Shown here piece by piece: positions 9,406-20,258 of a stretch of DNA of 25,901 nt. The DNA comes from Euplotes cf. woodruffi 2 WChen-2021. Its lineage: Eukaryota > Ciliophora > Spirotrichea > Euplotida > Euplotidae. The number at the start of each line of letters is the position of its first letter. Positions within the stretch are counted from its first letter, which is position 1. Both the position numbers and the translations under genes were made by a program. The notes under the pieces were generated by a model. The model was not told the origin of the DNA, ran no database searches, and was given only the letters and a program-made list of their open reading frames with translations. Where the stretch lies: positions 1-25,901 of the forward strand of contig JAGYYN010016626.1 of NCBI GenBank assembly GCA_021441665.1, read 5' to 3'.

Positions 9406-11571
9406 ATGGAAGTCATACCACAAATTCTATTTTATATCATCGGAACTTATGTTACATTTAGCGATCTTATGCACCTTTCTTTGACCTCGAAACAACTATT
9501 TAGAAAGACTGCTCAAGCAAGAAAATTATTAGCCAAACGGGAAGTAATGAGGCTATTCTCGTCCGATTTACATTGTTTCAGGATGATTATTCACTCAATT
9601 TCTTACGAACTTGGTCCCCAAGACTTTTCGACCCCCACTTTGAGTGACGGAAATAATTGGTTGGAGATATTAAAAGAAGGCCTGCAGTTGAAGCAGAGTT
9701 GGCCAGAAAATTTAAAATCTAAAATGGTCAATATTTCTATGGTTCTGCAAAATCCAGAAAACACATTGCCTTCATTTCATCGTAACTCGTTCTCCAAGTT
9801 GGATACAACAATGCAGGAGAATCTATTTGAAATTTTAAACAAATGCCACTCTAAAATGAATGCTTTTTCTCCAATTTCCGAATTTGAATTCGGAAAATTT
9901 AACAACCTGGAGAGTATCTACGTGTTGAACTCAAACTTTTATCTCCACAATTCGAACGCGGTCCAAAATGCTCCGAAAATCTCAGTGATGGCGCAGCTGC
10001 ATTTCGCCTTGATTTCTTTAGTTAAATACTGATGAAAAATTCATAGGATCACAATACTGGGCAGATTGGGAATAACAGTCAATAAAGAAAAGGATAATCT
10101 CGACTGACTAGACTTGTACACCAGTGAGGCCACGAAAAATATGGTGAATTTTGAAGATAAACATCGACACACTATTTACAGGAATAATACAACGATTGCA
10201 AACAGTAAACCAGACAATGGCTATAGTTCTAAGTGTGGCGAGTTCTTTTATGAATATTCGGTGAGGTGGGCCGCCTTCTCAAATTCTATTTGGAAGCTTT
10301 CTGACCTCCTCTCTAATTTCGAAAGAAGCTTCAACAGCAGCTATAGAGACTCATGGCCAGAAACAAATTACAAATTTACCGTGTTTAGAATGATGACGCG
10401 AATTTGGAGCCAGGAAGTGCTCACACCGGAAATGATGGGGTACCTTAAGGAAATGTTTACCTACTGCATCCAGGAGTATCACAAAGACATGATCCAGCAT
10501 ATCAGAGATAAAACTGTGCTTAGAGACAACAGCTCAATGCAAATTGTACTCAAAATGTTCTTCCAAGCCCTGGTTGATGGCTCAATCAATGAAAAGCTGG
10601 TTCACTATATGAACTGCACTGATGTCGAGTTCGATAAGCTTTACAAGACCTTTGAGACTATATTCCTACAGGAAACGTCGACTTTCGTAAAGACCGCGCT
10701 TGAGGTCGGTTACAAAGCTCACAATCTGAAGTTAGTTTACTCTGTTTTTGAAACACACTCACTCACAGTCAAAGGATTTTTATTTCAAAGGACTCACAAA
10801 CTTTTTGATAAAACCAGAACTGAAGTTATCGTCAAGTTTGTTAGATTTTTGATCTGCAGTCGACTAAAACAATTTGAATCCTTCGATGTCTCAAAAATCG
10901 ACAGCAAGTGGACCCCGGCATATGAAAACGTCATGAATACTATTTTTGAAGGAAAAGACTCTATCTTCCTCAAAAATTTTTACAAAGCAATAAAAGAAAA
11001 GAATGTTGATAAAACTCAGTTTAAAAAGTATTGGATGATAACCATGGGAAAAGACTCTGCGCTTATTAAGAAGTTGTATGACAGCACGCTGCTGTATTAT
11101 GATAGAATACTAAAAGCATTCAACGACAAAGATACAAAAGTAAAAGAGAGCAAAACTAGTATCGGTATTGAACAGCCTACCTCAAAGGATGAAATCAAGC
11201 TGATCTCACTGATGGGCAAAGCCAGCAAAAAATTTGTAGATAACATCCTTTTCGAGTACTTCGGCTCGATTAGTCGGAGAGACTTGAGAAGCTTCTCCAC
11301 AACAGAACAACCATGATGTCGAATAGATAGATTTAATTTCGACGACAGTAAACCTAATAATACGAATGATGCTAACGAAGCAGAAAATGAGGAGGATAAG
11401 GATACTCAAGCCTGCAGTGAATCTACCACAGATCCATTTGCAGGAGTCGAGTTCTCCCATGTTCTTAAAAATGGGGAGCATTGACTTGAAATAAGGACAA
11501 AGAGCATGAAAAAGAACGAAATGATAATCCCGTTCAAGCCTTCTTTCCTCGCAAGAAGAAGTTCAATGTAG
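9406..11571 (+). CDS. Large F-box-like protein, single exon with five TGA codons
   Basis: One uninterrupted 721-residue frame from ATG 9406 to TAG 11569-11571, provided TGA is sense. TGA lies at 10030, 10033, 10105, 11314 and 11482. In the standard code it falls into two false ORFs, one seeming to start at 10114. An upstream in-frame TTG at 9385 is not preferred. The N-terminus IPQILFYIIGTYVTFSDLM then HLSLTSKQLF fits an F-box (about residues 4-40), which would recruit the protein to a SKP1-cullin ligase. The remaining roughly 680 residues are helical without recognisable LRR, WD40 or kelch repeats. No intron or AAA-TAA shift is needed. The F-box call is by pattern only; the long open frame itself is firm. 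Confidence 0.75.
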
Positions 11572-11765
11572 ACATTTTATATCATACTCAGTACTAATAA
11601 TTTATTTTATAATTAATGAATTCCGAAAATCCAATCGTTTTCTATTTTCCTCATAAAAAAAGCCAAAGTCACAATAAATTTATAAACAACTGTAAGCTTA
11701 GATTTTTTTAAAGCAAGTTTTTTTTCCTTAGAAATTGAATTAATAATTTTTCATACTTTGCCTAA

Positions 11766-12458
11766 ATGACTTCAAGAGGAGATGATGAATACGACTACCT
11801 GCTCAAGGTCGTGCTTATTGGAGATTCTGGTGTTGGGAAGTCGAACCTCCTCTCCCGATTCGCAAAAAACGAGTTTAATCTCGAGTCAAAAACAACCATC
11901 GGAGTCGAGTTCGTAACGAAGACAATTGAGTGCGGTTCTAAGATAATTAAAGCTCAAATATGGGACACTGCCGGACAGGAAAGGTACAGGGCTATTACTA
12001 GCGCGTACTACAGAGGAGCTGTTGCTGCTCTGCTTGTCTACGACATCACCAAATTGCATACTTTTCAAGACGTTGAAAATTGGCTGCAAGAGCTGAAAGA
12101 CTACGCTGACAGCAATATTGTCGTGATGCTTGTTGGCAACAAAACTGACCTCAATAACTTAAGAGCAGTTAAAGTCGAAGATGCCCAAGCTTACGCTGAA
12201 AAGAACGAACTCGCGTTTATTGAGACAAGCGCCCTTGACTCAACAAACGTAGTTGAAGCTTTCGAACAGATCATTGAAATATACCACAACTCAGAAAGTA
12301 AATTCGATGAGCAAAAAGACGACGATGGAAATGATGCACATGTAACTAAAGGAAAGCAAAATGATGGAATACCCAGTCATTTAGGAAGCGGCATAAAACT
12401 TACAAAACGAGAGGAAGAGAGTGCCAATGAGAAAAAGAAAAGTAAAAAGTGCTGCTAA
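11766..12458 (+). CDS. Rab11-type small GTPase
   Basis: Ras-superfamily GTPase of the Rab11 kind, a regulator of recycling-endosome and secretory vesicle traffic. 230 residues in one exon, ATG 11766 to TAA 12458. Boxes: GDSGVGKS (19-26), TTIGVEF effector loop (43-49), WDTAGQE (66-72), NKTD (125-128), ETSAL (153-157), and a C-terminal CC for double prenylation. The [20 protein letters not shown] start and the FNLESK-TIGVEF switch I are typical of Rab11. It is slightly longer than the usual ~215 residues because of an acidic then lysine-rich hypervariable tail (DEQKDDDG..., EKKKSKKCC). No TGA and no shift. About 195 AT-rich bases separate it from the F-box gene. Confidence 0.95.
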   Translation: MTSRGDDEYDYLLKVVLIGDSGVGKSNLLSRFAKNEFNLESKTTIGVEFVTKTIECGSKIIKAQIWDTAGQERYRAITSAYYRGAVAALLVYDITKLHTFQDVENWLQELKDYADSNIVVMLVGNKTDLNNLRAVKVEDAQAYAEKNELAFIETSALDSTNVVEAFEQIIEIYHNSESKFDEQKDDDGNDAHVTKGKQNDGIPSHLGSGIKLTKREEESANEKKKSKKCC

Positions 12459-12718
12459 CGACGTTCAACCACGTTTGATGTTAATAAGTTCTTGAGTATG
12501 CATTTTTAGCATTAATAAATACTAGTTAAGCTACTTCAATTTACCTTTTCATAAGATCACTTTTAATTTTAAGCGGTTAAATAATATTGTTTTTAATCAA
12601 AGTTTAAATAAAAATGCAATTATATTAAAAACTATTGATTTAATTTAGACGATTGAAAACTATTTATAACAATTTTAAATTATATTTAAGCAGATATTAT
12701 GCTCTATCTTTATTTCTT
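12459..12718. other. Convergent 3' flank
   Basis: AT-rich gap of about 260 bases between the 3' ends of the Rab gene (+) and the large multi-shift gene (-). No ORF seen. Confidence 0.5.
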
Positions 12719-15700
12719 TTATAAATTCTTGCTTTGAGTTTGTTTTCGTTCTTTGATAACTTTTTCAATAATTCTACTTGCTCCTTTTAGTGAAGATTTT
12801 ATTAACAAATGATTGCTTTTATTAAGCGAATCTAGTTTTTCGACAACTCTATTAGTATAGCTTGTTTTATATTGTCGTCTTGCAATGGAGTCTCGTGACT
12901 GGCTTCCTATAAAATAAAAATTTTAGCATCATTTTCAAAAATCAACCCAACTGGTATCAATAATTACTTTCAAAAGTCTGATGTTGTTTATTTTAAAACA
13001 ATCTTGCCAGATTTATCTTTGGAAGTTTTAAGTATAGAATACGGATCGTAAATTTTCATAAAATTCGGCAGACTCGAGTCTTTACTTCATCCTTTCGGTG
13101 ACTCGTGCTTTAAATTATTTTGGTCTTCTTCTCTCGACTGTCTCTCAGTACTTTCAGCGACGCTTTCAATATTAGAAACAAGGCGTTCGGAGGTTTTATA
13201 AATAGTCTTGAAGCCATCATCTTTCAGATTTTTGATACTATTTATTATACCTGACTCTCGCTAAAGAAATATAGTCCGACCGATCGTACCTTTATTCGAA
13301 GAAGTCCTAAGTGGCAAGCGGTTGTCCGACTTGACCTTCAGTTGTAGACTACCATAAACCTCGAGTTTATTCTGCTGTGCATTTGATTCAAGCCTCTCCT
13401 CCTTTACTTTGCTTTGATTTTCAAACATCCCTGCTTTCTTTTTATGCGGTGGCCGCTTGAGATCAAGTGGCACGAAGACTTTTATATTCCTGTGGTCTTT
13501 TGACAAATAATCAGCGGCATAATGCACTGAGTCTTCCTGCGGATTCATCGTCTGCAGGTCTTTGTTGTAGTAGTTGGATGCTGTAGTCAGCGACGGAGTC
13601 ACTCATGATTTGCCTGTCTTTGAATTATCTATACCGCAGCTTAAAATAATGGTCGTGGCTTGAGACTTATTTTATGCCAGATTTTATTTTTATTAATAAA
13701 GATTATGTAAATATATTTAAGCGAAATTTTATTTTTATTCGAGATATTTGTGTATTTCAGACAAATAATACGGAATCACGGTGTTTGCTATTGATAAATG
13801 TAGCGGAGTTAAAACTTGAATTAATTTGCATACAGCGATGAGAACTGATGTTTTCATAACTACTTAACACATTGATTTTGTAATCTCTCGGTACATGCTG
13901 TCGAAATAATGGCATTCTTAAGCTGTCTCTGAATGGACTTATGCTTTTATTGACACCTAAGCAGAGATATTAATTATGGTTACTTTTCTTTAGGAATGGG
14001 TTTGTCGAGTTCTGGTACTCGTTGATCTCCTTTATTCGAGAGATGTACAGATCAACTACAGTTTTAAAGTACTCAGTGTCGATTCGATAAGCATTTCTTT
14101 GCTTTAAGTTTTGGATCTTTGCTTTGAGATTTGGACTTTGAAATGTAAGAACTTGACAACGTTTTTCAAGACATAGCTTTATGACTCAGTATCAAGTGTA
14201 GCAAACATGAGCTTGATGGAGATTATAAAGCTCAGAAGGCTCTTTTACTTCGTGATTTATATTATCTTTTGAATTTCTGTCTTCGTTCAAACGATTGCTT
14301 AACGTCTTAATGTTATTTGAACGAATAAAATAGTCAAAAATAAGTTTATTTTATATTTTTTGTACCTAATTTTTCTTCATTTCTCCTTTTAATTATCGAT
14401 TTTTGAAGAGATTTTCTTTCATCTTTGCTGCTAATTCTGCTCGACTTCAGTTATCTCAAGAAGTGGAAAGAATGGATTTATAAGAAAAGGCTGATATGAT
14501 CTTTTATTTGAATTTTGGTGTTTAAGCTCATGCTCGCTTAAAAATCTCTTTTCCAAATACTCTAGTTCTTTATTTATAATTCAAAATAAATCCGCACTTG
14601 ATCTTCATCGTGCCTTTAAACATTCGAATAGAGCTGGCATTTACAAGATAACTATTAATATCTTCGATATCAATGAATCGTTTGAGCTGTCTATTACAAA
14701 ACAGCTGCATTTCGCACTGTTCATTATTCATTCATGCGAAATTATGAACTGACCACGGTAGGCTGACCATTCTTTTTAAGCCTGTTTCCTCTACACCAGA
14801 TTATCATCGGTTCTAATATTATCATTTTATAAAAATAAAAGCACGTTATCGAAGTCCTCACCGTCATCAAGCTTAGTCCTCGACCTGCTGTGGCTCTTAA
14901 CCTTCACGATTGACTTAGCTTTCATCTGAGATCACTTGAATGACTTGACTTGCAAAAAGTAAGTGATGCCTTCGTGAGACTCAATGAAGTCAACGAGCCA
15001 GTACTTCGGCTTGAGCTTTGAGTTCGATAGGAACCCCGAGTGCAAGTAATTTACTATCTGCTTGGTCATCTCGTACGCTTTTGGATATGCAGTCGGCATC
15101 ACCTCCATTATCTTCGGCGATGAGTTCAGATTCTCTGTGGTCACTGTGAAGTACTTTCTGAGTTCTTCTGATCTAATTCGATCCATTTTAGATATTGACG
15201 CCCGCTTGACTTCCCCTATAAGTTTAAGTCAAGTCGTTGTGATGGTAATTGCAAACCGAACCACAGTTGACCAGTGTGGTTGTGACTTACCGCCTTCACT
15301 TATTTCCTCCTCATTTGCTGTTGGCGTTTGGTCAAGCAAGTCCTTTCGGTAGTTAATAATATCTTTATTTATCCAAAAACGGGAAATTTGATATTGTCTG
15401 GTCGCTTAAGATAATATACGCCTTTATCTTCGAATTTTCATTCACTTCATATCTAAGTAACGAAGCCTGCTTCGTTTTTGGAGTTATGTAAGTTTGCACG
15501 ACGATGTCAGCATTTCCCCATTCATTAAGGATCTCTGAGAATAGTAGCTTTTGATTGTAAAATAACCTGATTTCATTTGAACTCTCTCCTCGGTTTAGCT
15601 TCATTACATATTTAGGGAAGACTTCTTTATTTTATCAAATGTTGGGCTGTAAACACTTCGTCGCTTTGTTCGAAATTGTGCTTTACTATTCTACATTTCA

Positions 15701-16572
15701 AATACACTTAGATATTTACAGCAAAAATATTATTTTTATAGGAAAAGAAAGCAGGAGTTACTTTTCAAGCAAAGCTGGGGTGATCTCTTGGTACTTTTCA
15801 GGATCTAGTTTATTCGGTTCTACTGCATATTTGCGAAAAACTTACTTTCATAGTCTGGCTTTGCATACTTCACAGTTAAGGACTTTGTAGCTCTGCTAGT
15901 GTATGCAAATCTGTTATCGTTAAATCCGATGATAAGCGTTGGAGGGATCATAACTTTCACATCGTGTTCTTCAGCTGTTAAACAGTAAATCACCAATAAA
16001 AAGAATTAAAACTGACCATGTTTTGTTAATCAATAAAGCGACGACAGTCACGGCTGGAGCGGAGAGGGGAAATACTTGACTTTGTTGGTATGAAAATAGC
16101 TGCTAATCAGCTGTTCATTCACTTTCTTATTGATAATCATATTGTACCCGATAAAATTTCTGGACGATCATGATTTATTCACAGTTTTGCTGCATATTTT
16201 ATTTGCCTTCATTTAATTTCATCTTATCTGGGGAGTACTCTTTATGAACTTTATTTGTACTGCTTTAAGATCTCGTTTTGTAGCTTCTCCATTTCTTCGG
16301 TATTTGTCTTCAGGGCTTTATGCCGGTTCCTGTTTATCTCAATAAAATGCTTCTTCGTCGACTCTTGCGTGACGGGCTTATTTATGAAGTAAAAACTGAT
16401 TGATGAGGTTTTTCAATGCCTTCTTCTCCTCAAGATCCATTGATTCGTTGAGTAAGTTTTCAAAAGACAGATCAGAGTCTTTTGGGTTTCCTTTCCCATA
16501 CTTGTCCATAGTCCACGGTTCATTATCATCGCTTTCATCAGCATTGCTGAGAGACAGGTTTGCTGGCTTCAT
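12719..16572 (-). CDS. Large novel protein needing ten +1 frameshifts
   Basis: About 1,107 residues, family unknown. ATG 16572 (MKPANLSLSNADES...), stop TAA 12721-12719. AAA-TAA shift sites: 16383-16378, 16256-16251, 16204-16199, 15632-15627, 15370-15365, 14575-14570, 14351-14346, 12993-12988. One AAA-TAG at 13243-13238 and one AAT-TAG at 14436-14431. Introns: 16016-15975, 15845-15823 (23 nt), 15761-15691, 15290-15216, 14861-14813, 14753-14717, 13983-13957, 13771-13666, 13289-13261, 12967-12907; all phases agree. TGA as Cys recurs (ACT TGA TAC TGA). Notable segments: KYWLVDFIESHEGITYFLQV (near 14950-15010), KAKIQNLK...YRIDTEYF, KIYDPYS (YDPY 13050-13039), RVVEKLDSLNKSN. The last three match 5112-7383. 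The intron 13771-13666 is the weak joint: if unspliced, one gene would stop at TAA 13705-13703 and the rest would lack a start. Confidence 0.65.
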
Positions 16573-16682
16573 GATAGTAAAAATATAAGAAATATTTTAA
16601 ATTAGCAGCCTTCAAATTGCACTTCTTAAATTGTTATTTAAATAATATCTGTAGCTTGCATATCCTGAGATACTGGATTTAG

Positions 16683-17145
16683 TTAAATACTTTTAATCTT
16701 GGCCTCTTCAAGCTCGTATTCCTTTGCTGCTTTGAGTATCACCATATCAGAGATGCAGTTCTATATACCACGAATGTGGGTTTAAATACATGCGAAACTT
16801 ACATTTAGCTCTTCTATTTTTGCCTCCCTTTCCCTGATGCTTTTGTCCAGCTGTTTATCGTAGATCTTGAGCTCCTTCCTCCGGTTGATTTTGAGTTCGT
16901 TATCTTGGACTCGGTCTGCGAGAAGTAGTAAGACGAGAGAACATGCACTTACGATCTATTTCACTGAGTTTCCGAATGATATCAAGACGCTTTCCGATGA
17001 TCTGCATTCAGGCTTGGTCCATTCTCACAAAGGAGTCCAGGTTTTCAAAATTGTCTGCTTCATCATCTTCAAGATCTAAAAATATTTTGTGAGATTGTAA
17101 AATGACATTGATTGCTAGATAGCTGTCAGTTAGGATTTTACTCAT
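16683..17145 (-). CDS. Small coiled-coil protein
   Basis: 127 residues, three exons, no frameshift. ATG 17145-17143 (MSKILTDSYLAINVI...), introns 16952-16916 (37 nt, GTAAGT donor) and 16802-16761 (42 nt), stop TAA 16685-16683. One TGA as Cys (DQACMQ). The second half is a continuous charged heptad-like helix (IREREAKIEELN). Not recognised; the size and shape would suit a small subunit of a larger assembly, but that is inference. It lies 110 bases upstream of the large gene 12719-16572 and 84 bases downstream of the next gene, all on the same strand. Confidence 0.7.
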
Positions 17146-17228
17146 TTAATAAATATAAACGATCGTGATTTTCTTACAAAAATATAAACAAGATAATGTA
17201 ACATCACTATTTTTATTCTGATTTGACA

Positions 17229-19300
17229 CTAAAATTTATTCGAAAAATCTCTTTGCTGTTTGTTAAATCACGCACTTTGAATATAATTCAGATTGTTTAA
17301 GTGGAACTTTTGTATCGCATTTGATAGCTCGAGAGCTTGGTTATTTATAACAGGCTTAAAGTTCATTGTATTATAGCTTCTTTTCTCTCATATCTCAGTC
17401 TGATGTTCAAGAGTGCTGTTGTACTATAAACTCAATTATAAGTATAATGATTTTAAATAAAAGTGAATACAAATTATCTACCTTTTCAAAGTCGACTAAA
17501 TCATTTAAGATTTCTTTTGTATTATCTTCAATGCCTTTTTCGATATCTTTCACGTATTTTATTCTGTCAACCAGCTGGATGATTTCAGTATCATAAACAT
17601 CGGTATACTCAGCACTTGAATCTTCAGCTTGTCTGATTTGCTGGTTCGTCCTATTCTCAGGAATATATTTAGGACTCGATACACTTTTATAATCAAATTC
17701 TTCTTCATCATTTTCTTCGATGATTTCATCAAGTTCATAAATATCATTTTCTTTGACTAGCCTTCCTTGATCTTCAATTCTTTCGCTGAGTTTGAATGGA
17801 TCGACCCCGTACTTCTGAAGGCTCAAAAAATAGCCGTCAGTGTTGTCTCTAATTTTAGCGATCAGTTGCTCTAATTCTTTCTCAGTGGTGTACAAAGGCG
17901 CTTTGAAATAGCAGACAATTCACGTGTAGGGAATTTGGTCCTATTTTTGAGTTAATCCAAGCCGCTTTGGATAAAAAATACCTTATCATGATTACTTGGA
18001 CGAGCGTGGTGGAGAATGTCGTCTTTTTCGATATCGAACATCGACATAAGCTCATTAGCTTTCTTAGGTATCTCCTCATCAGCTCCAAAGTGTCTGTACC
18101 ACTTTGTATTCGACACAAAGTCGATGTGTTTGAGGCCGAGTGACAGCAACGTGAAGAAAAATGCACTCCAGTGGCAGTCTTTGTCAAATACCGGTACTTT
18201 ACTTATGCTTTAGCTTTGCATTTTGATGATTTATTTCTCTTATTTCCTATTGCAAATTTGATACGGTTTTAAAATCAATGAATTAGTATTTTAAACAGAA
18301 AATGACGTACTTCAGCTCCATCTTCTTCGTCGTGGATACATAATTTTGTTTTGAATATGTACGCGTTTGGACAGTTAAACGGGAACGATCACTTAGACTA
18401 TAGAAAACTTATTTATCATCCTGCAGAATTTCGAAGAAGTATGTTAAGTTTGATAAATTCAAAATAATACACACATGCTGGTAATTTTTACTTAACTTTG
18501 AGCAGAAAATTATTTTGAAGTGCAAAAATAAATTAAATAATTGTAAAATCTGAAAATACTTAAATTCTACAATTCTTGGTCTTACAACTTCGCATGATTT
18601 ATTTGTGCAAAACATATCGATCATTTCATAATTCGTCAAAAAGTCTTTGATCGCTGAGTAGTTATTTAATCTTGATCTTTGAAGAGTGAATTTTAAATGC
18701 CTTGATCATATTTTTGCTATTGAAATCCTTGCCGTCATGCGTGAAGGGCAGTTTTCACTTATACACATGTTCAAATATATTAATGAATATCTCATATTTC
18801 ATCGAGTAAAACTTGCCGAACACGTCGTCCCATATTTCAGAGTTAATTCTAAACTTCTGCTGTCCTGACTCAATAATGAGCTTCTCTGACTCGACAGCTT
18901 CAGAGGAGTCGTTGTTGATCAAAGAAGGAAATACCTTCGTGCTTCGGTTTTGGATCATTCAGGAGTCAGACATTTCCTTATTCATAATTCCTCGATTTTC
19001 AGGGGCACGAGACTTATTGTCGTTATCCGTCGTGATCGGATCGTTATATCAAAGAGTAGTCAATCTGTTGCATATCAAAGTGACAACTGAGATCTTGTGG
19101 GTGAGCTTTAAGCACAATATTTTATTGTTTGCTGCTATAAACCCTGCCAATTTGACTACATTATGAAATGTGTAAATGAAGTGCTCTAAGAAAAGCCTGG
19201 CTTCCTCAATGTCTCTAATCTCCTGCCGGACTAAGGATATCACAAGCTCATCGCTGATTTTCTCTTCGTATTTTGTGAATTTGTAAAGCTTATTTATCAT
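17229..19300 (-). CDS. Cys-cluster protein with one firm and one possible +1 shift
   Basis: About 572 residues. ATG 19300-19298 (MINKLYKFTKYEEK...). A first open frame of 212 codons ends at AAA-TAA 18667-18662; slip +1. Introns: 18585-18398 (188 nt, GTAAGA donor), 18310-18247, 17981-17941, 17481-17424. A second candidate site AAG-TAA is at 18204-18199. Stop TAG 17231-17229. Near the middle, spanning the 188-nt intron, is a cysteine cluster with spacing C-x4-C-x4-C-x5-C-x10-C (FCTNKSCEVSKCSFPFNCPN); its third Cys is encoded by TGA. That looks like a small metal-binding finger. The region downstream is folded-looking (HWSAFFFTLLSLGLKHIDFV), then an acidic tail. No family recognised. The AAG-TAA could instead be a donor for a 37-nt intron. 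Confidence 0.65.
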
Positions 19301-19330
19301 TCATATTCAGTTTTTTGGTTGTTTTTACAA

Positions 19331-19799
19331 CTATTTAGATTTAGGTTGCTTTAAATAATATAATTTACTGTTCGTGCTTTCATGCTTTGGAAATGCAGAT
19401 GTAAAAGTCTTCATTCTTTTGTCCCGCAAGCTGCTGATGTGCATCAGCAAAGACTTGCGGTTCATTGAAATCCTCGATTTTACAGTAAGCACAGAATCCT
19501 GTTCGACATTTTTCGAAGACTTCTTTTGTTCATTTGCGAGTTTAGCCTTTTCAAGTTCTTTGTCTTTTTCCTCTATAAAGATGAGTTCGATTGCTACCTT
19601 TGATTTTTCTCTCGATTTCATCATTTTGCACTTTTTCTCGGAAAGCAAGGGTATGGATGAAATCTTCGACTGATGCTTCAAGTTTTGATAATGTAGTTCA
19701 AAGCAAGTTGTTTCTGAATACTGGAGGGACAGATCGCAAGTCCTCAATAACAGCAACGAGTTGCTGTCTTGGCGCCACCATCATCTTTTGGTATTCCAT
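19331..19799 (-). CDS. Small charged coiled-coil protein
   Basis: 147 residues from ATG 19799-19797 (MEYQKMMVAPRQQLV...) to TAG 19333-19331. A single 25-nt intron (19597-19573) joins the frames; without it the 5' half would be lost and a false start in another frame used. One TGA as Cys (NNLLCTTL). The middle is Lys/Glu-rich helix (EEKDKELEKAKLANE). Function unknown. Only about 30 bases separate its stop from the next gene's ATG at 19300, and about 100 bases separate its ATG from the divergent gene at 19900, a very short shared promoter. Confidence 0.7.
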
Positions 19800-19899
19800 T
19801 TTGAAATTTAAATCAACTATATATTTATATATTATTTTTCTAATATTATTGGGGCTTCTGGTTTAAACCTCTAGCTTAATTTTTGATAAAAGATTATAA

Positions 19900-20096
19900 A
19901 TGAGCGATGCAAAAATAAACGGAAATGAAGATGAGCAAAATCAACAACAAATCGATGTTTTCTCCAGTATTGATACAGAAAAATATCAAAAAATTAAAAG
20001 TACATAAATCATATTAACTCACAACTGATATTTATTAAATATTTATTAAAAACTTACTTTTTATTAAATGCAGCACTCAGATTGGAATATGAATAA
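19900..20096 (+). CDS. Tiny acidic ORF with one intron
   Basis: ATG 19900 (MSDAKINGNEDEQNQQQ...) reads 33 codons. A 74-nt GT-AG intron (20000-20073) then leads to TLRLEYE and TAA 20094-20096, 40 residues in all. Without splicing it stops at TAA 20005. It could be a real small protein or the first exon of the gene at 20259, but no in-frame splice to that gene was found. Unrecognised. Confidence 0.35.
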
Positions 20097-20258
20097 ATCG
20101 AAAAGTTTAGATTGTTTTTATATGTAGTATTTTGATTAAATAAATTACAAATAGTGCTTGTTAAACCAATTTTAATTTTGCTTACTTATTTACTCTTTAT
20201 CTATGATATCAGCTAAACCCTCACTTGTGCTTATGAATGCGTGATAGATTATATAAAA

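Noticed and set aside
9385-11571. Two adjacent genes (9385-10032 and 10114-11316) as in the standard code
   Set aside because: They share one frame with TGA between them and a further frame-consistent tail to TAG 11569; with TGA as sense they are one exon.
12719-16572. A decayed pseudogene broken many times
   Set aside because: Random decay would give breaks in both directions and at random codons; here all are +1, all at a stop, nearly all after AAA, and exon-intron phases and codon bias are intact.
19298-19312. Start at ATG 19310 followed at once by AAA-TAA slippage
   Set aside because: A second ATG at 19300 is already in the long frame, so a plain start explains the gene without a shift.
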